NCBI RefSeq assembly: GCF_014805625.2
Contig: NW_023998415.1
Coordinates: 25,960,730-26,024,729 of the forward strand
DNA from: Glossina fuscipes
Lineage: Eukaryota > Arthropoda > Insecta > Diptera > Glossinidae
Reading direction: 5' to 3'
DNA: 64,000 nucleotides
The notes under the pieces were generated by a model, which saw only the letters and a program-made list of their open reading frames with translations, searched no databases and was not told where the DNA came from. Below are positions 36,989-50,283 of this stretch, in pieces (positions within the stretch are counted from its first letter, which is position 1; each line of letters begins with the position of its first letter). Both the position numbers and the translations under genes were made by a program.

Positions 36989-37929
36989 ATTTTGAAAAAA
37001 TACATTTTTGATCGATCACCAAACATAAGATTGGAAAAATGGCTTCATTCCATTTCCGAGCACGCCCACGATAAACCAAATATTGTAACTTATAATCCCC
37101 AATAGATATTTTTCCAAATGCAAGTCTTGTGTGCACATTTTTGCTCCCTTCGAAGGGATAGTTCACAAGTTTTGTGTACCGATTTAAGGTAGGAAGGTAG
37201 GAATCATTAAAAGTGCGCCTAAACTGAATATAATCTTTTTAGTTCTTAATAAGCTCTTAATTAATAACTGCATAGCAAATCATGAATAAAAATGGTTCGT
37301 TAAATTATATTAAGAGTGAAAAATCAAAGCAGATGATAACTAACCAATTAATTATTATTATTATTATTATATATTAAGAGAAATAAGAAAACTATATTTA
37401 CATATATATACTGACTGCTGGTGTAGACTGACAAAGATCACTTGTGTGCTCGACTTTCATATATTAGAAGTCTTAGATCAACACTTACTTTCTCTTAAAG
37501 AATAGATTTTTGCGTACTATTGTGGTGCTTACGCATAGTTGCGTGATAGTGTTTACGCAATTAACAACATGTGAGAAATCAATGCATAGACAGACATGGC
37601 TCACATACTTATCAAGAGTACACTCTGACGCTTGTTTTCACTAATGAGTTTGAAAACTTATTTCCAAATGAGAAAAATCTTAATCTGATTTCATATGCGT
37701 TGTAATAAGGTATTGCGTTTTCACATACACAACTCATCAGGAAGACTGTACGCAATGATAGCGCACTTGATGGCTTTTTGCGCGTATATTTAAAGAAAGC
37801 TTAGCGTCGTCTCGTTTGTCGGATTCAAATCGGCTTTACAAAGTTGAACGATTATTAAATATCATACAACAGTTGTTACACCCTACAACAATTGTGGTAA
37901 AGAGGTGTACAAAATTTGTGCGGGAGCAT

Positions 37930-38205
37930 ACAACACCAAGTAGGAATCAGAATCATTTTCTTTTCAACTCACAGATCGCAATTATTGAGATATTTTGATG
38001 AAATCTGATATAACGACATGTTTTAAGTCCAAGAACGAACGCTATTGAAAATAGCCAGGATCGGATCATATTGTCAACCACTTGCTATACAACGCCTTAT
38101 TTTAAAAAGTTGTTATATGAATACCTGTTGGATGCTGTGGGGTATTTAATGATACACCATGGCCCGCTATAGTGTACATTTACTTGTTAGTATTTGAGCA
38201 AAAGA
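37930..38205 (+). repeat. Dispersed repeat family 1, short copy e
   Basis: Contains 'cagatcgcaattattgagat', 'ttttgatgaaatctgatata', 'ccaagaacgaacgctattga' and 'ggatcggatcata'. It ends 'ggggtatttaatgatacacc', then 'atggcccgctatagtgta', which matches the right end of copy b. Confidence 0.55.
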
Positions 38206-38945
38206 ATTATTATAAGCGAATACTGCGGTAAGAGTCTATATCCAGAGTTATCTTTCAGACGAACACAAAAAATATTGCTCTAAAGTGTGTTTTACTTATA
38301 AGCTAACTTTGGATGTGCTTGCAGAGAGACTATAAATCTTTCTTTAAGTAATATATATATACATATATATATGTACCCATCTGCACATTACAACAGCATA
38401 CTATATATTATGTTAGTGTTGTAGCTCGAACGCAGATCATAGCAACACCCCTGCAGCAAACAAATCACTTAAGGCTTAATGTAACGTCAGTTAATTAATA
38501 CATCGCTACCGTATATACAACGCAGTCTTCAATGCTGATAATAATGACAGCCCCCATGTGTTTGTAGTTAATTTTTTTTTTTGCGCTTTTCAAAGTTTCT
38601 GTTTGATATATTCGTTCATTATCAAATCATATAATAATATTATCGTTTCGTGAGAAATTGTCAGCCTTTTTTAAGATCGAAAGCGCTGTTATCTATATAA
38701 TAGAATATTTTCTTTCAAGCACTTTGAGTTCCTTTTAAAAATACCTATATATGATATATGAGTAGACTTAACTAGAAAAGCTAATCTTGCCCTTATAACG
38801 TACAGGGAAGAGTGCTTTGAATAATCTGATTTAAGTAGACATTTTCAAAAACCTCACGAAGCCTCGATTCTAGTAAGATAATAGAACAACCGCTTGGAGA
38901 TTTCAATTGGATTAACGCTCATTAAGTTCGTCAAGATCTTCAAAG

Positions 38946-39392
38946 ATTATGTATTCGACTGCCCTTATCAAAGTCAAAACACAATTTATGGATTTAATTT
39001 GTCTGAAATTTGAAGCAAAAATTATGACTAAATTCGTGCCTGACTTGATAACTCAGCAGTGTTTCTGCTTACTACACAGTCTTAGATTTCTCTGGTTATG
39101 TATTCGACTGCCCTTATCAAAGTCCAAATACAATTTATGGATTTAATTTGTCTGAAATTTGAAGCAAAAATTATTACTAAATTCATGCCTAACTTGATAA
39201 CTCAGCAGTGTTTCTGCTTACTACACAGTCTTAAATTTCTCTGGTTACGTATTCGACTGCCCTTATCAAAGTCCAAATACAATTTATGGATTTAATTTGT
39301 CTGAAATTTGAAGCAAAAATTATTACTAAATTCATGCCTAACTTGATAACTCAGCAGTGTTTCTGCTTACTACACAGTCTTACATTTCTCTT
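38946..39392. repeat. Three-copy 149-bp tandem array
   Basis: Three units, each starting 'gtattcgactgcccttatca', begin near 38951, 39100 and 39249. Copies 2 and 3 differ at about one position before the array end; copy 1 differs from them at about seven. The last duplication is therefore recent and lies on the right side. Each unit carries a short open frame from an ATG or ACG at its start, but the frames are short, shared only through the duplication, and are not credible genes. Confidence 0.85.
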
Positions 39393-40879
39393 AAACATTG
39401 AGGAATAATGACCAATCATTGATTTCCAGATAGATGCCGCAGATAACCATCAATCTTTCGCAACACCAAACACAAAAACAAGGCCATGGCTCACTACCCA
39501 TTCCCCATCACCAACCTAGTACAATAAAATTGCCGAATATTTGGCTAACTGTGTGCGTGCCAGTTCGCTCTCATGCCCTGATTCTATGAGGTGATTAACT
39601 ATGAAGAATTTGAATGAGGTCTTGGACCAATGTTGCCTTTAGGTCACAAGCTTTTGATGTAGTGTGCGAATATTTGGTGACGGCCTTCACTAATTTCTTC
39701 CCTTAAATTTGTTGCCCAGCTCTCGTAACTTTCTTAATAGGATCTGAAATCAATATCTATCGTAGTTCTTTGCTCTGTGTGGGTGTGATTTTGGGCAACT
39801 AATGGTTGTATTTAAAACATACTTGCATCAATTAGTGGAGTATAAGTCGAAATTTCAGATTTCTTTCCAAAGTTTCGCAAGAATGTTTATACATACATAC
39901 GTGTGTGCTTGATATGCGCTTCTAAGAGTTGTAAAAGGAACAATCAATCTAACGCATTATGCTCAGTCCAATGGATATAAAACTCAGGACTGCAAAGTTT
40001 TTCTATCAAGTCATTATTAAGATAGACGATTATTGGTGTTGGATATTGGAATGACTTGTTATGACTTACAAAATGATTGGTTCCATTAATTCCTACTTGA
40101 AAAAATGGCAAATGGTCAGAGGAAACTCAATGTCCGGTCAGTTGAATAAGATTTTCGCCTATTGTGGTTACAGTGGGGCTGGGCGTAGTGGAAGATATTA
40201 ATCTGTTTGCGACAAAGCAAATATATATATATATAGATATATAATTTCTTTGTTTTTTTTCTTCTTTATGATAATCATACCATAAATTTCATATAACACA
40301 ATATTATGTTATTTGTCTGCTTGATATTGGTGGCGGTACCTTTCGTGGCTTACATTTGTTGCTTTATGTTTGTTAAAAATTATATATTTTTTTCTCCCTA
40401 TTTTTATTAAGTGATTATGCAACTCACGACAATGACAATTCACGGCAGGACCTTTACTTGAACTATTAACAGCAAACGAAACACACCAGCAGGCGTACAA
40501 GCGTTCCATCTTGTTGGAGCAAGCTTTTGTTTTATTGCGCTTGGTTTCTTGAACTGCTTTTTTCTTTGTTTTTTTTTCTTGATATACTTAAATAAAAATG
40601 TTCGTCTAACATAAGCGTTAGAAAAATAAAAGAGAAAAAAAAAATAAATAAAAAATTTACAAACACACAAACTGTCTTAATAAAAATTGGACGGAGAGGA
40701 CATTAGAAAATTTGTAATTCGACCGGCTAAGTAATAAAGAAACAAAATAACAAGGAGATATCTATAAATTTATCAGGGACTAAGGGAGTTCCCGTCCGAT
40801 CGATTCTCGATATTCCGATTGTTACATCCGAATATATCCTTTAGGGGCCCTCTGAAATACAAACATTTCCAATTTTCAT

Positions 40880-41250
40880 AATACATTCAATTGATTTGGC
40901 TAAGCTTGTTTTATACGTTTAATCGTCTATCGGTTGGGCCGTCCTTTCGCATGGATGTGTTGTATTTGTCAATTCTTCCATTTCTTCTCTGCATTTCGCT
41001 CACTTCCGCGCTACCGTTAGCTCGTACGCGTGTTCTTTGCCTGCTGCCCTCCACGCTCCCAAAACGGTACGTTCTTTTGCTCCGTGGCTGCGATCGGCAA
41101 ATGCTGTCCTTGTTCATCTTCTGATCCTATGATTTTTTCTTCCATTCATCTTATCTCATCGCTTTGGCCTTCCGTTAATTCGCCGGTTTTTCCTCTCTGT
41201 CCTATCGATCACTCTTTATCCCACCACCCCCTTTTACATAACATTGTTCA
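40880..41250. promoter_or_regulatory. GC-richer island, possible promoter or 5' exon
   Basis: A sharply less AT-rich stretch with several CpGs (for example 'gctcgtacgcgtgttctttg', 'gctccgtggctgcgatcggc') in otherwise A/T-dominated DNA. Both strands have short open frames but no domain. It lies upstream of the KLF5-like gene on that gene's strand and could hold a first exon or promoter. That is inference from composition and position only. Confidence 0.2.
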
Positions 41251-41698
41251 TCGTTCCTTACGCTCTGTGATCGTTGATAGTTACTCTGAAGGAATTGAAG
41301 AAAGAATCGAAAATCTTCAACATTTCAAATTTAATTTCATTTAACTATTTGTACCAACATTTTTTTTTGTGACTCTTGTTTCTATAATATTGTCAAGGCA
41401 CACTATAAACAAAATTTTGAAAAAATTAAAAAAAAGTAAAAACAACACAAAAACCTTTTGTGTCAAATCAAGAAGCGCTTATTGGCAGCTGTGTGACAAA
41501 TCATTTGTGAATCTATTGTTATGTTATGCTCTCCTATATATAAATTTGTTGTTTGGTACACCAAGTGAAGGGGTTTTTAAATGTCGTATTAGTTCAACTG
41601 CATGCTTAAGAGCATGATTTAATGTAAATTAAAAACAAAGAAAAAAAAAAGCGAAAAAAAAACAACAAAATTATTTATTTTAATTCGCGCTCTCGGTA

Positions 41699-41729
41699 TT
41701 ATTGTTGTTATTATTATTATTATTATTAT
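41699..41729. repeat. ATT trinucleotide repeat
   Basis: About ten att/tta units, 60 bases left of the assembly gap. Confidence 0.85.
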
Positions 41730-41792
41730 AAAAATAAGATATCAATCTTAACACCTGACCCGTATGGGTAAAGTTTCGTTCTTTTTTGTTTT

Positions 41793-41892
41793 NNNNNNNN
41801 NNNNNNNNNNNNNNNNNNNNNNNNNNNNNNNNNNNNNNNNNNNNNNNNNNNNNNNNNNNNNNNNNNNNNNNNNNNNNNNNNNNNNNNNNNNN
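41793..41892. other. 100-base assembly gap
   Basis: Exactly 100 N, the customary size for a gap of unknown length. It sits in a T-rich tract (34 T follow at 41893-41926), so the gap is probably a homopolymer that could not be sequenced or assembled. Confidence 0.95.
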
Positions 41893-41927
<35 letters not shown>

Positions 41928-42966
41928 TTTTTTTTTGGTACATTTGCCAATTACAAGCATTAAGAAGGCAACAACAGGTTATTTAACAAACATTAACATA
42001 ACAGAGGCAATCACAAATAGTTTAACAGGAACGAACGATCGACTAGCTGGCTGGCTGCCCAACTAAGAGTATAAGTTTTTTCTATTTCTTTTTTTTTTTT
42101 TTTTTTACTTGTGAAACATTTGAATGGTTTTGTGGCGGTTGTCTTAAATTTTAAGATCGTGACAAATTTAACCTAATGTCTGCAAATTATAGCTAAAGTA
42201 ACAAATTTAAGAAAAAGAGAAAAAAAAAAAAAAAGAAGAAAAAAACGGGTAAGAAAGTCGTATGCGTCTTGTGGTGAACGTCGGATACCCACCATAGACC
42301 CAGGCTGTCTAACAAATGTTGAGCTTTCGATAAATCAAATTACCGATTCACGATTTATTAACGGACTAATGGACGCTAACGGCAAATATCTTTTTCAATT
42401 ATTTTTTATCTACAAGAGTCGGAAGGCTTTCCAGTAATTCCGAATATTTTAGAAAAAGGATTTTCTGAGCGATTTTATATAATTCTTAAAAAATACTTAT
42501 CTCCATTATTGGCAATAATTTTGCATTATTTTCACATGTCATATGCGTGACGTAGGAACGTACTGAAACTTACCACACCCATTTTAATAACGAATATGTG
42601 AATTTGACGAAAAGCAAATGTTTTAACGTTTTGTTAAAAGTATAAAGTAAATAAATTGATTCCTCAAGTTTCAACTTTCTGTTTAAATGTCTTCGCTCAT
42701 AAGGATTTCAATAAGAATAAGATAAACAGACCTGATAAGATAGATAGTAGCATAGTTACAACGATCAGATTCCTTTTTTTTAAAAGAGAGAGACAGGCAG
42801 ACGTAACTAAATCGATTAACAATCATTACACGTTATATACATATCTATGTGTTACAAATGGAAGGATAAAAATAATAAAGTTTTACTGTTCGGTGTTGAG
42901 TATAAAAATGAAAAATACATTTATACATATAAAGTAATTGACCAAACGAACCGTAACTAAGCAAAG

Positions 42967-42992
42967 AAAAAAAAAAAAAAAAAAAAAAAAAA
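42967..42992. repeat. Poly-A run
   Basis: 26 A, followed by further A-rich sequence. Confidence 0.9.
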
Positions 42993-43078
42993 GAAAAAAA
43001 GAAAACAAAAATTATATAAATAAACGAAATTGAAACCTATTAGAAATTTACCGTTACTTTAGTGGATTTAAACAAAAT

Positions 43079-43181
43079 GACTGACTGACTGACTGACTCA
43101 CTAACTGACTAACCAACTGCCTGGCTGACTGGCTTTGCTTTGCATATACCATATTTAACATACATACATACATACATACAT
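43079..43181. repeat. TGAC repeat followed by CATA repeat
   Basis: Five perfect tgac units with diverged copies to about 43133, then six cata units at 43158-43181. The first gives a spurious Ser/Val/Gln-repeat frame on the minus strand. Confidence 0.8.
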
Positions 43182-46100
43182 CCATAGATATGTAGCAATG
43201 TAGATAATACATATTATACATGCCATACGACCCGATGATTATGTTTAAACGAGGTGAGCCAATAAACACTAAATATTGCTGATTTACGTTCGTAACTATT
43301 GTATACTGTGTATACTGTGAGGCTGGTGTGTTTCCTTTGGTGCGGCAGCAATTATATTTTTTAAAAGGTTATGTTTCTTTTTTTTTCATTTTTTTTATAT
43401 CAATCCCCTCTCCCCTCTCTCTCTAAGCATATCTTTTAGTATTAATTGTAAGCCAAAAAAAAAAAAAAAATGTTTTTTCTTATTTTTAGTATTATTTCTA
43501 TTCGGGTCTCGTGAGGATGCAAGTAGTAATTGTTGACAGCTGAATGCGTCTTGCATGTCAAAAAATTGACAAAAAGATAAATTAACCCAAATACGAATGT
43601 AAACGGTTAGAAAAAAAAAAAAAAAAAAATGAAAAACAAATCTTAAATATTATAAAGCACTTCTATTGACCTTTATTAGTGGCTCCTTCCATCTGATTTT
43701 CATAAATCTTTTGCTTGAATATATAAAATTTATCGCTTGCAAATGTTTTGTTTCTCGCTTTCAAATGCGGGTAAAGCGATCTTTTCTTTTTCATTACTAC
43801 AAATAATTGTCTACAAATGGTATTTGTAAACATGCACTTTCAACATGTATACGGTATATATAATAGATGAATATAATATGTATACAATATGTATAGAATA
43901 TGTATATAACTATTATTATATAATTATTATATATCTCTGGTGAGCGCTGTGCTTTGCAGGTAATCGCAAAACACCAAGACATCGCTCTGGAATAATTCAA
44001 TAGCACTGATTATAAAATTTGAAAGAGAAACGCCTTTTTTTTTTTAATTTAATTTAATTACTTTCAAAAACACGCTAAGACTTACCTCATCTTCTGGTTG
44101 CATTAAAAAAAAAAAAAAAAAATACAGAAGTCGGGCGCTAAATCAAGTTGCAAAGCATCTGCTATGATCCATCGGAAGAAGTGTAGCGATGTCATAGCAA
44201 AAAATGAATTAATTCTGAATGAAAATCAAGTAAGAATCTAGGATTTCTGCTGCTAAACATTCGTAAGTAATTCCACGCAATTATCGAAATTAAGTAACAT
44301 CTCCGCAATTCTCAAACGCCTTTCTAGATCGTTTAAAATCTTGATGTAATCAATTTCAGTAGTAACGAATCTAGGCAAGCATGAAACTTTTCTATCAATC
44401 TCTAAGCACTCTCAGCGCCCACAATGTATAACAACAACGGAAAACAATTTGAATTTTTAATTCATTTTCGATTCAAATAACGTAACCAAAATTTTAATAA
44501 CAATTTACCTACACTTACTTCACACCCTATACAACTGGGAATAGGTTTGTATGCATCTATGCAATAGCCAGCATGACATGAGATGGAGTTGCCCTTCACT
44601 ATACCGATCGATACAGAAACATTTTTTTTAACTTTCGCGGCCTTGATTCAAAGATGTAAGCTATTGGCTGATCTTCACGAAGAGTCTACGCGTGATCCAT
44701 TATACGAAAATAATTTTCCAACTTTTAATATTACACTGACAAAAATCCTTGAAAAATAATGGATACATGTGGAAAAATAAGATGGGATGAGATTATGTAT
44801 TGTGAACAACTACCCTCATATAATCCTTCTATACCCTGAACGTCTATCCTTATATAAAAGCTCTTAATCATAAAAAAGTTTCTTAAGGTCAACGATATTT
44901 AAGTCTCAAGATTCCTTTTTTCGTGGGGATAGTCACTTTGGAATGGTCACTTTGGCTTGGCAGTCGCGGGACTGATTTGCTCGGCTAGACGAAGTAGCTC
45001 AATGTAATCTTTTCACATGCGTAAATTTACTACGAAATGGAAATCTATTATAGAACAGTAAAGAAAGTTATATTCAGCTCGAACCGAAACTTACATACCC
45101 ACCGTCACTTATGTGATTATGCTGCATTTCCATGTTTCATTTACTTTCCAAAATTTCATTATCTTTGGAAATAATTGACGCAGCTATATTTCTGATAACT
45201 CTTTCACATTAATCCATTTATTTTAACTTATTTTCATTAACATATTTTAATTCCAGCTTCCTCATGTACTACTTTTAGTACTTAATTAACGAACGTTTAG
45301 TGTCAATAAGTTGTGGACACGGGTTAGTTCATCTGTAAATCTAAATATGGTAGTAAAATTGTTCTTACGGTTAAAGTCCTCAAGTTAAATGATTGTTGCA
45401 ATCTTATGTGCCCATAAAAAATTATTATACAAATTTAATGTCCTTCTTAAACCCACAAAAGTATTTATAATAGGCGTGGACCGACTATATTCTATACACA
45501 CCATTACTTTATCTTGAGAGCGAAAAAGTTTTCAATGAATTATGATTTCATGATTTTTACACCCTATTGGCAAATGGCATCGGTGATAATGTATTTGATG
45601 TTAAGGTAAATCGATTTTACTAGATATGTCTTAGAAATTGATATACGATATTAGCCGCTCAACCATTCTGACCTTATAGCTAAGCTAGTAAAGAACGAGT
45701 AATTCGTTTCATTCCCATGAACCCTTTTTTTTTTTTTTTTTTTTTGCCACTAATATCTCAATAAGATGAAATATGCTTCGCTGTAAAAAGCTTTTGGGTC
45801 GAAAGTTTAGGAAAAAAATAAAGTCAATAAATTGCTAGTTTGGAGCGAATCTTTGGGCCGATTGCACTGGTTTGGGACTTGTCCTGATGAGATTAAAAGA
45901 AAAACAAGTAAGAAGAACGAAAGATTTCCTTCAAGTTTTAAATGAATATATGCTGAGGATTCTAAGTTTTACGGGGCTACGATAAACGTGTACACGTGCG
46001 TGTAAACAGTTGCATTAACATTCAAAGTGATCAATTAAAAATTGTTGTTGCAGCTTTAATACCTATACGAGACACGAACCGGCGCAGGCTACGTATATCA

Positions 46101-46835
46101 ATTTGAGCGTCAGTAATCAAGAGTTCATCACCAGCATTCGCTGACAGGTAATGATAATTTAAGGCCGAGCTCGTTCTTCCAGACATAATTTTGAGGTGAT
46201 ACTCGTGATGTCATCAAAAGAAAGAAATGGACAAACAGACAAACGGACTGATTGATAGAATAATACACTTAATGCATTCTATTGCTCATTGCAATCAAGA
46301 GTAAATACATTTTATGAGACTTTCGATATGTATTTCTATGCATTACAAGCATTTGACAAATGTAAAAATGTACCACCTATGGTGGGTAGAATGAATGAAG
46401 AAAAAATATAAAAAAAGAAAAATAAAAAAAAATTATTGTAAAACACCAGCAGCCAAAACGTCATAAAAGTCGTTAAAACTGAGAAATACTGCAGCCCGTT
46501 GAAATATTATTTTTTAATTTGACAGTTGAGAAACTTTAACCGATTGACTATTGACACTTTACGATTACGTACATACGTAAAGCGAAAAACGTTATCGTCA
46601 TCGCCGTCATTGGCTTAACACAAACATATGAACGCGTACACACAAACAAATGGCATAGGTAGCCATCGTTATAAAGTGACTGTTCAATATCAAGACAGTG
46701 TATTATCAAAGCGTCAATCAACACATTTGTAAGGAAAATGAAAAAGAAAACTAAACGATAAACAAATACATATGGAATATATTTCATCTACAGGCATGCG
46801 CATACGTGCATATAAAACTAGTCATTTACACATAT

Positions 46836-46867
46836 GCATATATATATGCATATATATATACATATAC

Positions 46868-46909
<42 letters not shown>
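46836..46909. repeat. TA/CATA microsatellite
   Basis: Interrupted catata units merge into an uninterrupted TA run of about 34 bases. Confidence 0.9.
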
Positions 46910-46917
<8 letters not shown>

Positions 46918-47016
46918 ACAGTGTATTAAGGGAGTTTTACCAAATCAGTGCTACGTTGCCCCGGTTATTTGATATAAATTTTGCACTTTTCAACCGAAAG
47001 AGGGGAAAAGCGAGTA

Positions 47017-47106
47017 TGCAGAGAAGAAGAAGAAGAAGAAAAGGAAGAAGAAGAAAAAGGAAAATGAAAAAAAAAGAAAAAGAAAAAGAAAAAGAAAAAG
47101 AAAAAA
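47017..47106. repeat. Purine tract, GAA then GAAAAA units
   Basis: All-purine stretch of about 90 bases made of gaa repeats followed by gaaaaa repeats. It produces a spurious Lys/Glu/Arg-rich frame. Long GAA-type tracts can adopt triplex structure; here only the composition is seen. Confidence 0.85.
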
Positions 47107-47699
47107 CGGACAAAATCACAGATCATTATTACACATGCTGCTGTTTGTGGTAGCAATGCATAAAAAGTATATAGTAGTTTTTCGGCAACATTCGCTGTTG
47201 CTACCGCTTTAACGTTATGTCCCGCATTGCTACAACTTTTGTTTGTGTTCTTGTTATTGTTGTTGATCAAGTGAAAATGTCGTTAAAATTGACATTTTGA
47301 CAAATACCGACACTTTAAACGTACGACTCGTAAGTACTCGTATTTCGTTCAACGCACACATACACGTAACGGCATGCATGGAAGATATGTTTGACCAGGC
47401 ATGTGACTCATATGGCTACTACAGATAAACGTTCACTTGACCATAAGAATTATAGAAAGATAGACCTTTGCCGCAGTTTAAGCAAAACTATATTATACTT
47501 GTAACCGAAGTCCCAAACTTAGTTACTACACTTTACAGGTGAATTAATTCGAATGAGCGAAGAGAAAAAAAATTAAAACAAAAAAAAAAAAAAAAAACAA
47601 AGAAAAAAAGACCATAATAAACGAAATAAACAGTTACGTTAGGTAAACACAAGCTTTAGTTGAATTCATTCAAATTGTTTGGGATAAAAAATTTCAAAG

Positions 47700-47739
47700 A
47701 TTTTTTTTTTTGTTTTTTTTTTTTTTTTTTTTTTTTTTG
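47700..47739. repeat. Poly-T tract
   Basis: Two T runs separated by one G. Confidence 0.9.
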
Positions 47740-48456
47740 CTGGCTATTGTAGCAATCGTTTGTCTTGCTTTGTCTTCAGTTTGATCTATGACAAGAGTAA
47801 GTGGTATTGTCGTCGAACATTTTTTTTTTTTGCTATATCTTGTGTGTTCCAACATTTTCTGCTTAGCTATAGTAAGTAAGCATAGAACTCCCCATAGGGT
47901 AATTAGTAAACTTAGTTGTTATGTATGTATTTTGTGTTCAACGATTTGCTGTCGCCGTTTTGCCTTATTTGCCATGTGCATGGCAGTGCCACACATAAAA
48001 ACATAAAAGTGCCGCCAGTGCTGAAGCACGTCGCACTTCAGAGAAAACATTTGACAAAAATGTCGCACACGCTTGTCGTCGATCTTTCGACGTAATGTGT
48101 AATAAACCAAAATTGAAAAAACAAAAAAAAATAAAATAAAATAAAAACAAAAAAAAAAAAAATTTGTTTTTTTTTAAATATAAAAAAGACAGTTAATAAG
48201 CAACAACAAAGACGCGACCAGCAAACGATGGGGCTTCGCATATGGCCAACGGTTGTGCGCCAGCCCCATTTGTGTTCCGCATCTTTTTTCAATCACTTGC
48301 AACGATATTCCGATTTGCCGCATAAGATGATTTAACAATTTTTAATTTCCAAATATGTACAAGTTGTTGCTGTTAGCGATGAATGTACATTTAGTTTAAT
48401 ACTTACTTACATACATATATACACAATCAAGTTTTTATAGTATTTCGCTTCTTTCT

Positions 48457-48480
48457 TTCTTTTTTTTTTTTTTTTTTTTT
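48457..48480. repeat. Poly-T tract
   Basis: About 20 consecutive T after a ctttctttctt lead-in. Confidence 0.85.
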
Positions 48481-49155
48481 GTGCCTTTATAGTCTTTTCT
48501 GTAAGCTTGCTATGATTTAACATGAATTCATTTACTCGATGACAGTTTATTAAAATTTTTATCATTCGTATCGTGTTTTTTCACTCTTTCTGAGGAATTT
48601 CAGCTAATTAAATATCATTTATTTTATTAATAAGTTTTTTTAGTAAATAAATCACACGGAATATCTCCAATTGCGATTATAAGCGAAAGTATATTTGAAT
48701 TCTGTCATTAAAAAAAGCAAATCTAATAACTGCAAGCTCTTATATCATTTAAACGAAATCGATAGTATCATCATCGCTCGATAAATTCAACTAAAAACTT
48801 TTCATACAAATAATAAAATGAAATTTCATCATAGACATCTAATGTTCATACCGTTAAGTACACGTTTCATTCTTCAAGGGCGTTGTAGTAGGTTTCTTCT
48901 TATAAGAATACTATAAATTGAAGCCGTGTGAAATAAAGCTTCGAATTTACTGAAACTAAAAAAAAAAAAAAATATTTCCACCTAAGTTATAAGTGATGGA
49001 AAGAATGCCGCTTTCCACAGAGGCATGCACGGTATTCGCGTACTCGCTTTAACGTTATGTTAAGGTATTTCTAATAACTTTATTTTTAATGTTCAACTTG
49101 TAATAGTTTACCATTTAACCGTAGACTCGGAAAATTTCTCGTAATACTTTGTTTT

Positions 49156-49412
49156 ATGAAATTCTTTCATTCCATCATTTATTCACGTAGTCCTTCATTC
49201 ATTTATTCATTCATGCAATCATTCATTGCTTTATTCCACAGTTCATTCATTTATTACCGCATTCATCCATTCATTCATTTAATGATTCATTTATTCATAC
49301 ATTCATTCATTTATTCATTTTTACAGGCATTCACTCATTCATTTATTGCAGCGTTCATTACTTCATTCAATTATTTATTCATTCATTTATTCATTCATTC
49401 AGTTCATTTGTT
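49156..49412. repeat. Degenerate ATTC/ATTT tetranucleotide tract
   Basis: About 250 bases of attcattc, with attt and other variants. Because the unit is four bases, one frame stays open and reads as repeated S-F-I-H/Y. This explains an apparent 144-codon frame, which I do not accept as a gene. A TA run follows at 49452-49472. Confidence 0.85.
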
Positions 49413-49444
49413 GCATGACACTTGCATATGTATACACATCCATG

Positions 49445-49476
<32 letters not shown>

Positions 49477-49924
49477 CATAAACACATATTCGTCACCATT
49501 CGTCAGGCATCTGTTGTTAACCGTAATCGATTCGCCTTCAACTTGCTGCTGACTATCTATGATGATTGCAAAGCACTCGTTCAAGATTAATAGAGATTAA
49601 TAATTTTACAACAACAACAACAATTAAAAGATAAACACTTCTATTATGCAAATATTAGAACAAATGTATTGAATAAAGATAACAATCTATCGGGATCATG
49701 TCAGAATTGAAGGTGAAAAGAATTATTCATTACTTCGCAGCGTAATTCGAAAAAAATTCGTTCGCAGTTTTTCTCTCCGCACATATATCAAATCTATAAT
49801 GTTTCGAGCATTAAGTGAAAGCTCAAGTTTGTGCCGAACTTTCAAGATAATATTTAACAAAAGTTTAAGCCCAATTTTCAGTGCATGTTATATATTATAT
49901 TACAACAACTAAAAACATTACAGT

Positions 49925-50283
49925 GAGCCACGGCGTACCATAAAATACCCTACACCACTTTGCTTAATATAGTTACTCATGTGACCACTTTTCAAAATAA
50001 GACGTTGTATGGGAACTTGCCGAAACACTGATCCGATCCGAACCATTTTTAATAGGTTTCGCCCTTAGGCTAAAAGACGCCAATTTTTACCAAATTTTCA
50101 AAAGATATCTCAAAAATTGCGACCTGTACCATGAACGCAAGAATACAAGACGGACAAATGGACACACACACAAGCTTAAATCAATACAAGAAGCGATTCG
50201 CAATCGATTGGTATAATGAAAAATGGATCTATCTTAAGTCTTTCAGGGTATTGTATACATCCGCTACAAGTTATTATATATAG
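49925..50283 (-). repeat. Dispersed repeat family 1, short copy f
   Basis: Inverted copy starting 'gagccacggcgtaccataaa' with 'ataccctacaccactttg' next to it. It continues with 'tgatccgatccgaaccattt', 'ttgcgacctgtaccatgaac' and 'acaagacggacaaatggaca', and fades at 'gggtattgtatacatccgct'. A further fragment of the same end lies at about 52075-52130. Confidence 0.6.

Noticed and set aside
38946..39392. CRISPR-like regular repeats
   Set aside because: Units are 149 bp, contiguous and without spacers, in an animal genome.
41680..42066. Several frames spanning the N gap
   Set aside because: They exist only because N codons are not stops; flanks are poly-A/T and ATT repeats.
46806..47153. 115-codon open frame
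   Set aside because: Made of TA repeats (Tyr/Ile) and a purine tract (Arg/Lys/Glu).
49156..49590. 144-codon open frame
   Set aside because: Produced by an ATTC/ATTT tetranucleotide tract followed by a TA microsatellite.
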